This document shows positions 57,924-64,000 of a stretch of DNA of 64,000 nt, in pieces. Every line of letters begins with the position of its first letter. Position 1 is the stretch's first letter. Source of the stretch: Polynucleobacter sp. MWH-UH19D (lineage in GTDB: Bacteria > Pseudomonadota > Gammaproteobacteria > Burkholderiales > Burkholderiaceae); assembly GCF_040409795.1 (NCBI RefSeq), contig NZ_CP099571.1, positions 62,001 to 126,000 of the forward strand, written 5' to 3'. The notes below the pieces were generated by a model, which was not told where the DNA came from, made no database searches, and saw only the letters and a list, made by a program, of their open reading frames with translations. Position numbers and translations under genes: made by a program.

Positions 57924-58697
57924 ATGAAACGAATTCTGCAAACTTTGATGGGCATCTGCAAGGTAACCGTAGTGGTTGCTGCCCTTGGTTTTGGTGTATT
58001 TGCTAATGCAAATGAAGGTGGCTTCCCTTTAGACAAGGCTCCAGAGCGTGTGAGTAGCAATGCTTCTTTGCAAAATGGCGCCAAACTATTTGTGAATTAT
58101 TGTCTCAATTGCCACGCCGCTTCTAGCATGCGTTACAACCGCTTGCGCGACATTGGCTTAACTGATCAGCATATCAAAGATAATCTCATCTTGAATGACG
58201 CTAAAGTCGGTGATTTGATGACAATCTCGATGACTCCAAAAGAAGGCAAGGCTTTCTTTGGAAAGAATCCACCAGATTTGTCTGTTGAAGCACGCGCACG
58301 TGGTACGGATTGGTTGTACACCTATCTGCGTACCTTCTACAAAGACGATACAACCCAAACTGGTTGGAATAATTTAGTTTATCCAAGTGTAGGTATGCCG
58401 CATGTTTTATGGCAACTGCAAGGTGAGCGTGTAGCTAAGTTCGAAGAGCGCAAAGACCCGCACGACGAAGGCAAGATGGAGAAGGTATTTGTTGGGTTTG
58501 AGCAACTCACCCCTGGCACTATGAAGCCACAAGAATATGATGATAACGTTGCTGATTTGGTTGCGTTTATGTCTTGGATGGCCGAGCCAGTGCAGTTAGA
58601 GCGCAAGCGACTTGGCGTGGTGGTTCTCTTATTCTTAGCAATCTTTACAATCTTGGCTTGGCGCTTAAATAAGACCTATTGGAAAGATGTTCACTAA
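57924..58697 (+). CDS. petC: Ubiquinol-cytochrome c reductase cytochrome c1 subunit
   Basis: Cytochrome c1 accepts electrons from the Rieske centre. The 257-residue precursor has a signal peptide ending near NANEGGF, haem site CLNCH in NYCLNCHAASSMRYNRL, and an axial methionine candidate in VGMPHVLW. One C-terminal membrane anchor follows (LGVVVLLFLAIFTILAW). ATG 57924 is chosen because it gives a proper signal peptide; the frame stays open upstream inside petB. Confidence 0.95.
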   Translation: MKRILQTLMGICKVTVVVAALGFGVFANANEGGFPLDKAPERVSSNASLQNGAKLFVNYCLNCHAASSMRYNRLRDIGLTDQHIKDNLILNDAKVGDLMTISMTPKEGKAFFGKNPPDLSVEARARGTDWLYTYLRTFYKDDTTQTGWNNLVYPSVGMPHVLWQLQGERVAKFEERKDPHDEGKMEKVFVGFEQLTPGTMKPQEYDDNVADLVAFMSWMAEPVQLERKRLGVVVLLFLAIFTILAWRLNKTYWKDVH

Positions 58698-58787
58698 AAA
58701 TCTGGTTGAGGACTTTAGAGCCTCAATCGCCTAGCAAGATTTGATGTTTTTTGTTGTATTGAAGCAGAAATTTAAGGAAATAAATTT

Positions 58788-59399
58788 ATGATGGTGTTGT
58801 ACTCGGGTACTAATTGCCCATTCTCGCAACGCTGCCGTTTGGTGCTTTTCGAAAAAGGCATGGATTTTGAAATTCGCGATGTTGATTTATTTAACAAGCC
58901 AGAAGATATTTCGGTAATGAATCCCTATGGCCAAGTCCCTATCTTGGTTGAGCGTGATTTAATTCTTTATGAATCAAATATCATTAATGAGTACATTGAT
59001 GAGCGTTTTCCACATCCGCAATTAATGCCACCAGATCCGGTGGCTCGCGCACGCGCACGCCTCTTCCTCTTTAATTTTGAGAAAGAATTGTTTGTCCATG
59101 TCGCAGCATTAGAGAATGAAAAAGGTAAAGCTGCTGAAAAGACTCATGAAAAAGCAAGGTTGGCTATTCGTGATCGTTTGACTCAGTTGGCGCCTATTTT
59201 TGTGAAAAATAAGTACATGCTTGGCGATGAGTTTTCAATGTTGGACGTAGCAATTGCTCCATTATTGTGGCGTCTTGAGCATTATGGAATTGATTTATCG
59301 CGTAATGCAGCACCTCTTTTGAAATACGCAGAGCGTATTTTTAGTAGGCCTGCTTATATTGAGGCATTGACCCCTTCCGAGAAGGTAATGCGTCGCTAA
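58788..59399 (+). CDS. sspA: Stringent starvation protein A
   Basis: SspA is a GST-fold protein that binds RNA polymerase and modulates stress and virulence genes. The 203-residue product has a thioredoxin-like N-domain (YSGTNCPFSQRCRLVLFEKGM, NPYGQVPILVE, YESNIINEYIDERFPHP) and a helical C-domain with MLGDEFSMLDVAIAPLLWRL. It follows petC and precedes sspB, the order common to Proteobacteria. Confidence 0.94.
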   Translation: MMVLYSGTNCPFSQRCRLVLFEKGMDFEIRDVDLFNKPEDISVMNPYGQVPILVERDLILYESNIINEYIDERFPHPQLMPPDPVARARARLFLFNFEKELFVHVAALENEKGKAAEKTHEKARLAIRDRLTQLAPIFVKNKYMLGDEFSMLDVAIAPLLWRLEHYGIDLSRNAAPLLKYAERIFSRPAYIEALTPSEKVMRR

Positions 59400-59420
59400 A
59401 TAGTGCCGTTCTAAGTCAGA

Positions 59421-59828
59421 ATGCCTGACATTCCAAGCAATAAACCTTACCTAATCCGTGCCCTACATCAGTGGTGCACGGATTTTGGTTTTACACCATT
59501 CGTTGCGGTATTTGTGGATAGCAGGGTTGAAGTGCCGATGGAATACATTAAGAACAATGAGATTGTTCTTAACCTCTCTATTGAAGCCTGCCATCAACTT
59601 CAGATAGATAATGATTGGATAAGCTTTCAAGCTAGGTTTGGGGGTATCCCTAGAAAAATTATGGTACCAGTGAGCCATGTTTTGGCGATTTATGCCCGTG
59701 AGAATGGCCAAGGAATGTCATTCCCATTTGAACCCGAGAAAGTGCGTGATTTGCACATTGCTGATACCTCAGATGAAGGGCTGGATAAGCCAAATTTAGG
59801 AAAACCATCCTTAAGAATTGTGAAATAG
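59421..59828 (+). CDS. sspB: ClpXP protease specificity-enhancing factor SspB
   Basis: SspB tethers ssrA-tagged proteins to ClpX. The 135-residue product has the folded N-terminal domain (KPYLIRALHQWCTDFGFTPF, VPMEYIKNNEIVLNLS, quoted by key parts) and FGGIPRKIMVPVSHVLAIYARENGQG. A variable linker and a short C-terminal peptide (KPSLRIVK) bind the ClpX zinc domain. It follows sspA by 21 bases. Confidence 0.95.
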   Translation: MPDIPSNKPYLIRALHQWCTDFGFTPFVAVFVDSRVEVPMEYIKNNEIVLNLSIEACHQLQIDNDWISFQARFGGIPRKIMVPVSHVLAIYARENGQGMSFPFEPEKVRDLHIADTSDEGLDKPNLGKPSLRIVK

Positions 59829-59830
59829 GA

Positions 59831-59836
59831 TAAAAT
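59831..59836 (+). promoter_or_regulatory. Possible -10 box of tRNA-Thr
   Basis: TAAAAT at 59831-59836 lies directly after the sspB stop and ten bases before the mature tRNA start. The best -35 candidate (TTAAGA, 59811-59816) is spaced by only 14 bases, so the assignment is weak. Confidence 0.3.
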
Positions 59837-59845
59837 ACAAGCATT

Positions 59846-59921
59846 GCCCCTTTAGCTCATCTGGTAGAGCAACTGATTTGTAATCAGTAGGTGGTCTGTT
59901 CGAGTCGGACAAGGGGCACCA
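59846..59921 (+). tRNA. tRNA-Thr (anticodon TGT)
   Basis: The 76-base cloverleaf has acceptor GCCCCTT (59846-59852) paired with AAGGGGC (59911-59917), and the D-arm with TAGCTCATCTGGTAGAGCA-type sequence. The anticodon stem is CTGAT/ATCAG with loop TTTGTAA (anticodon TGT). The T-arm is GTCTG/CGGAC around TTCGAGT. The CCA end is encoded. The anticodon reads ACN threonine codons, mainly ACA. Confidence 0.96.
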
Positions 59922-59948
59922 TATCTCTTTGGTATTTAAACTCTCTAG

Positions 59949-61025
59949 ATGTCATATACCAAAATCGGCTTTGATGCAGGCTTGATGTCCCTTAGGGGTA
60001 CTCATATAGCTATATTTGATTATGCATTGCAGAATCAAAAAATCTTGGGAAATGAGTCAATCGTTTTCTATGATCGCCGTTCTGAATGCATTCAGCCGAG
60101 TGTGTTTCAAAAATTTCGGAATGAATTTAAGCTGGTTCCCTATGATCAATTTCAAGAGCTGAACTCAGTAGTTGAAACTGGTTTGATTGATGCAATGTAC
60201 TTGATTAAATCTGGCGAACGAGATGACTACTATCTCTCTGGAGTTCCAAACCTTATTCACGCAGTATTTCCACAAAAATTACAAGAGATGCACGGGGACA
60301 TTTATGCATTTGTATCAAAATGGTTAAGTGCAGAGTGCTCCAATAGAAAAATTCCGTACGTTCCCCATATTGTTAATTTGCCAAATGTTGGCACTTCTCT
60401 AAGGCCTGATATTGGCATTCCCAGTGACGCTACTGTATTTGGTTGTTATGGCGGCAGCGATAGCTTTAACTTGAATTTTGTCATTCAGACAATTGCAAAC
60501 CTAGTTGAGGAAAACTCAAAAATTTACTTTTTATTTATGAATATTGATCCCTTCATTGATCATCCGCGGGTAATTTTTTTGCCAGGGAATCCGAATCCTA
60601 AAATTAAATCTAAATTTATTAACACCTGTGACGCCATGATTCATGCGCGTGGCATAGGCGAGAGTTTTGGCTTGGCCTGCGGAGAATTTTCTACCCATAA
60701 TAAGCCAGTAATTACTTACGCGCTTTCCCCGCAGCGAAATCACATCGATGTATTGGGTAGAAAAGCAATTTTATATAGAGGCCCAGAAGATCTTCGTAGG
60801 ATATTTTGGGATTTTGACAAAACGTGGGCCTCAAAACAAGATTGGGACTGCTATACAAAAGACTTTTCTCCCAATGCTGTTATGGCGAAATTTGATTCAG
60901 TGTTTTTATCAGATACGGCTATCAAAAAATGTGATATTGCCATAAACTTGTCTGACAAGGTAGTGGTCCAAGCAAAAAGATTAAAAAAGAAAATTCGCAG
61001 CCTATCGCGTAAGTTATATTTTTAG
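59949..61025 (+). CDS. Putative glycosyltransferase (GT4-like C-terminal fold)
   Basis: The 358-residue protein has no signal peptide. An N-terminal part (IGFDAGLMSLRGTHIAIFDYA) resembles an acceptor domain. The C-terminal half contains TVFGCYGGSDSFNLNFVI and AMIHARGIGESFGLACGEFSTHNKPVITY, the latter with the E-x-FG-x-x-x-x-E pattern used by GT4 enzymes to hold the nucleotide sugar. A basic tail rich in Lys/Arg ends the protein and could touch the membrane. It starts 27 bases after tRNA-Thr and is AT-rich. Substrate unknown. Confidence 0.7.
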   Translation: MSYTKIGFDAGLMSLRGTHIAIFDYALQNQKILGNESIVFYDRRSECIQPSVFQKFRNEFKLVPYDQFQELNSVVETGLIDAMYLIKSGERDDYYLSGVPNLIHAVFPQKLQEMHGDIYAFVSKWLSAECSNRKIPYVPHIVNLPNVGTSLRPDIGIPSDATVFGCYGGSDSFNLNFVIQTIANLVEENSKIYFLFMNIDPFIDHPRVIFLPGNPNPKIKSKFINTCDAMIHARGIGESFGLACGEFSTHNKPVITYALSPQRNHIDVLGRKAILYRGPEDLRRIFWDFDKTWASKQDWDCYTKDFSPNAVMAKFDSVFLSDTAIKKCDIAINLSDKVVVQAKRLKKKIRSLSRKLYF

Positions 61026-61031
61026 TTGGAA

Positions 61032-62360
61032 TTATTTTTCTAATGCTACCGAATTTGTTTCTGGTAGATAAAAGTAAGCCGCCAAACCAGCGCAGGTTAA
61101 AAAGATAACTGGATAGCAAAGACCCGCTAAGCTACTTGCAAATATTTGGTTTAGCCAGGTCATAATTAGCGGTAATAATCCACCAATCCAGCCTGCAGCT
61201 AAGTTGTGAGGCAGTGTTGCGGCGCTATTGCGATTTTTTGCCGGAAATAGTTCTGCAAGTAAGGCAGTCTGTGGACCTACAGTAAGGGCCAGCAAACTAG
61301 AGAGTGAGACTAAAACTGCTGCTAAGCTCATAATGGCAATTGGTTCTGAATTTTGAATGTATAGCAGGCCTAAATATTCAAGTAACCCAAATGCAGGATA
61401 TAAAAGAATGGCGCTAAGTATGATGCCGCAGAGCATGACAGTCTTTCTCCCGTATCTATCAGATAGCGATCCAGCAAGCACGATTAGAGGAAAAAGAGCA
61501 ATCGACGATATTATGCATAGTTGATCAACCAGATTTGATTCTAAATTAACGGTTGTTTTTAAGAAAATTGCTACATAGACTTGGGTACAAAAAAATAAAA
61601 TTGCTCCGCTTGATGAAATGCAAAAGAAAAGTAAAAACATTCTCTTGCGTATCTCTGGGGTTTTGAAATTATTAATTAATTGATACTGTGTTTGACTTTT
61701 TTCTCTAGAGATCTCTAAAAATACAGGCGTCTCCCCCACTGATTTTCGAACATAAAAAGCTACCAATAAAAGTAAAAATGAAATCCAAAATGGGACTCGC
61801 CACCCCCACGAGTAAAACTGTTCAAGACTAAGGTATTTTTGAAGTATCGCAATTTGTATTGTTGAGGCCATAATGCCTAGTGGCCCCATTAGCTGGAGGA
61901 AGCTCGTCTTAAGGCCTCTGTGAGCATTGCCGGCATGTTCCGCTAGATAAATTGCTCCGCCGCCGATTTCGCCACCTGCCGATATTCCTTGGAGAATTCT
62001 GAGTCCAATTAATAGAATTGGCGCCCAAATGCCAACCTGCGCATAAGTTGGCAGAAAGCCTATGCTAACAGTTGCAAGCCCCATCAAGATAATGGTGGTG
62101 ATAAAGACCGGTTTTCTCCCGATCTTATCCCCTAGGGAGCCAAATATAGCTGAGCCTATTGGCCTAATGATCATGCCAATTCCAAATGTTGCAAGGCTGG
62201 CTAATAGTGCAGTATTTGGGTCGGTAGATGGAAAAAAAATAGACCCAAAAATGACTGCCAAATTTGCAAAGACCAGAAAGTCATACCATTCTAGGAAAGT
62301 GCCAAAGCAAGTTGCAATAGCTATTCGATTATACGAATAGTCTTTTGGTTGAATTGCCAT
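61032..62360 (-). CDS. MFS transporter, metabolite:H+ symporter (MHS) type
   Basis: The 442-residue product has 12 membrane segments and MHS-family motifs: FGTFLEWYDFLVF at helix 1, RPIGSAIFGSLGDKIGRKPVF in loop 2-3 and LRILQGISAGGEIGGGAIYLAEHA (key part GISAGGEIGG). Relatives carry proline/betaine, citrate, shikimate or other organic acids; the substrate cannot be fixed from sequence. It converges on the glycosyltransferase gene with six bases between stops. Confidence 0.88.
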   Translation of the reverse strand: MAIQPKDYSYNRIAIATCFGTFLEWYDFLVFANLAVIFGSIFFPSTDPNTALLASLATFGIGMIIRPIGSAIFGSLGDKIGRKPVFITTIILMGLATVSIGFLPTYAQVGIWAPILLIGLRILQGISAGGEIGGGAIYLAEHAGNAHRGLKTSFLQLMGPLGIMASTIQIAILQKYLSLEQFYSWGWRVPFWISFLLLLVAFYVRKSVGETPVFLEISREKSQTQYQLINNFKTPEIRKRMFLLFFCISSSGAILFFCTQVYVAIFLKTTVNLESNLVDQLCIISSIALFPLIVLAGSLSDRYGRKTVMLCGIILSAILLYPAFGLLEYLGLLYIQNSEPIAIMSLAAVLVSLSSLLALTVGPQTALLAELFPAKNRNSAATLPHNLAAGWIGGLLPLIMTWLNQIFASSLAGLCYPVIFLTCAGLAAYFYLPETNSVALEK

Positions 62361-62449
62361 ATATGAATATTATTTGATTAAGTTTGTAGAATAAAATATA
62401 AGTCATTTAAGGTATGCAATTTCTTTTGCAGTAATGAATGAGGTGCTAG

Positions 62450-63859
62450 ATGACTGTACGCGGCTCTATAGATGACGCTGTGGTACTCCATAGGTTGGGA
62501 AAATTGGAGGATGCTGATGAGATATATGCCTCTGTATTGGTTAAGGAGCCCTTTAATACTCAAGTTTTATCGCTCAGGGGTCTGATCGCTGAATCCCGCG
62601 GGAATTTAAGCGATGCTATTAAATACTTTGAGGCTGCAAATCAGATTAGGCCTGGTGATTTAAACATTTGCCTCCAGTTGGGTATGTTGTACTCCGCAAA
62701 TAGAAATTTTGATGCTTCTAATCAATTGTATGAGGGAATTTCAAGCGTATATCCTGAAAGCATAGAGGTATTAGTTAATCATGGAAATAATCTTACAAAG
62801 CAGGGGCGTTATGAGGACGCTTTGGATAAATATAAAAAAGCCCTTCTACTTGAGTCAGAGTCCGCAAGAATAAATTACAACATAGGGGTAATGTACTTAA
62901 AATGTATGGATCCTGACAGTGCAGTGCCATATTTAGAAAAAGCAACTGATTTAGATCGGAAGTATTTTTCAGCATGGAATAATTTAGGAGTTGCTTTATC
63001 TCAAATAGGGGATCTTGAGGCTGCATTAGACGCATATCAGAAGGCTTTATCTATAGATGCGCAAGACATGGAAGCTTTATTTAATGTGCACTCCGTATGC
63101 TTGGACCTTAATCAGCCTGAATCTGCTATCGAAAGTTTAAAAAATGCTATTAAATTAGGAAATCCTGCTACCACCCTAAAATTTTTCTTGGCAATAATTT
63201 TGAATAGTTATGGCAGGGCGGCTGAAGGCAATGCCCTTTTGCAGTCAATATCTGATGATGAATCAATTAGGGCGGAGCAATCTTCTTGGGCTTACATAGA
63301 GAGTAGGGCGCAGGATCTACCACTTCTGGTGGGTACCGAGATCAGAACCTTTGAGCTTGCATTGTATAATGCAAAGTTAGATGGTCTCATTTTGGAGTTC
63401 GGGGTTTACAACGGTAAATCTATACGAAGGTTGGCCACCCTTGCATCGCAATCTATTCATGGCTTTGATAGTTTTGAGGGCATACCGGAGGCTTGGAATG
63501 ATGAGCCTAAAGGTAGTTATAGTGCTTTAGGAAAACTACCTCATGTACCCAATCATGTTGTTCTGCATAAGGGCTGGTTTGATGAAACTTTACCAATTTT
63601 TATCGAAGAGTTTAGGGGCCCTATACGTCTTCTACATATAGATTGTGATTTATATAGCTCAACAAGAACTATTTTAAATTTGTTATCAAAGCAAATTCAG
63701 AAAGGCACTGTAATAGTATTTGACGAATTTATTGGCTACAAGACTTGGGCGGATGATGAGTTTAAGGCATTCATAGAGGCTACTGAAGAATATCATTGGG
63801 ACTATCAAATTTTAAGTTTTAGCTTTGTGACAAAACAGGTTGCATTAATTATTAAATAA
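62450..63859 (+). CDS. TPR protein fused to a TylF/MycF-type methyltransferase domain
   Basis: The 469-residue product has about seven TPR units at residues 1-275 (for example ARINYNIGVMYLKCMDPDSA and YFSAWNNLGVALSQIGDLEAALDAY). A C-terminal domain follows, with LILEFGVYNGKSIRRLA (SAM-binding loop), GFDSFEGIPEAW, LLHIDCDLYSSTR and VIVFDEFIGY. These are the acidic motifs of the macrocin O-methyltransferase family. Those enzymes methylate sugar hydroxyls. The same TPR-plus-enzyme layout as the three glycosyltransferases suggests a common process. Confidence 0.82.
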   Translation: MTVRGSIDDAVVLHRLGKLEDADEIYASVLVKEPFNTQVLSLRGLIAESRGNLSDAIKYFEAANQIRPGDLNICLQLGMLYSANRNFDASNQLYEGISSVYPESIEVLVNHGNNLTKQGRYEDALDKYKKALLLESESARINYNIGVMYLKCMDPDSAVPYLEKATDLDRKYFSAWNNLGVALSQIGDLEAALDAYQKALSIDAQDMEALFNVHSVCLDLNQPESAIESLKNAIKLGNPATTLKFFLAIILNSYGRAAEGNALLQSISDDESIRAEQSSWAYIESRAQDLPLLVGTEIRTFELALYNAKLDGLILEFGVYNGKSIRRLATLASQSIHGFDSFEGIPEAWNDEPKGSYSALGKLPHVPNHVVLHKGWFDETLPIFIEEFRGPIRLLHIDCDLYSSTRTILNLLSKQIQKGTVIVFDEFIGYKTWADDEFKAFIEATEEYHWDYQILSFSFVTKQVALIIK

Positions 63860-63877
63860 ATTATTTAGATTGATTTT

Positions 63878-64000
63878 ATGAAAAAATTAACCCAATTTCT
63901 TTGCGCGCTGATAACAATCCTAGTTCTGTCTGGTTGTGTCACCACCTCTGCTCAGGTTGGAACAAGTTGTGATTACAGCCAGGGTAAGTCTGTTTGGGAG
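63878..64000 (+). CDS. Lipoprotein, N-terminal part (cut by window end)
   Basis: Forty-one codons are visible from ATG 63878: a hydrophobic signal with lipobox LSGC (Cys20), then VTTSAQVGTSCDYSQGKS. The rest lies outside the window. It starts 18 bases after the TPR-methyltransferase gene and may share its transcript. Function cannot be told. Confidence 0.65.
   Translation, partial: MKKLTQFLCALITILVLSGCVTTSAQVGTSCDYSQGKSVWE

Noticed and set aside
58706..58726. Hairpin TTGAGG/CCTCAA after petC
   Set aside because: The stem is only six base pairs and the nearest T-run is about 20 bases away, so it was not called a terminator.

Overview
The window is typical of a small, AT-leaning betaproteobacterial genome. 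The gene order (S10/spc/alpha ribosomal block; gltBD - mla - murA - his - tat; petABC - sspAB) and the protein sequences fit the Burkholderiaceae, most likely Polynucleobacter or a close relative. That genus call is an inference from synteny and protein style, not from a database search.

Region 1 (1-9995, + strand) is the end of the S10 operon, then the spc and alpha operons: rpsC end, rplP, rpmC, rpsQ, rplN-rplX-rplE-rpsN-rpsH-rplF-rplR-rpsE-rpmD-rplO-secY-infA-rpmJ, rpsM-rpsK-rpsD-rpoA-rplQ. It closes with a UUCG-capped terminator. Two structured leaders interrupt it, before rplN and before rpsD.

Region 2 (10020-23211) holds housekeeping genes on both strands: cutA-dsbD (+), engB-hemB (-), a di-haem cytochrome c4 (+), an lptM-like gene with lysA (-), and cyaY (+). 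A leftward unit follows, made of a one-membrane PilP-like gene, pilQ, aroK and aroB. The PBP1A gene mrcA diverges from it and is trailed by a REP-associated tyrosine transposase (RAYT) and a 12-bp inverted repeat.

Region 3 (23396-45645, almost all +) contains gltB-gltD (glutamate synthase), the phospholipid-transport set mlaF-E-D-A-C-B, an ABC-2 exporter pair, ibaG-type bolA and murA. The complete his cluster comes next, with hisC turned onto the opposite strand. hinT and tatABC end the region.

Region 4 (45651-55293) is an accessory block between tatC and the bc1 genes: a Sel1-repeat protein, a trimeric porin, and three large proteins that each join an N-terminal TPR array to a glycosyltransferase domain (two GT41/SPINDLY-type, one GT9-like). 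Region 5 (55319-59828) returns to core genes: mscL (-), petA-petB-petC and sspA-sspB (+). Region 6 (59846-64000) starts with tRNA-Thr(TGT) and again becomes accessory: an orphan glycosyltransferase, an MHS-type MFS transporter, a TPR-methyltransferase fusion and the start of a lipoprotein gene.

The most distinctive content is the set of four TPR-fused modifying enzymes on both sides of petABC-sspAB. They are AT-richer than their neighbours and look like a protein- or surface-glycan-modification system. No CRISPR array, rRNA, riboswitch, integrase or prophage was seen. No gap without a gene exceeds 300 bases; the largest (about 200 bases) lies before the porin gene.
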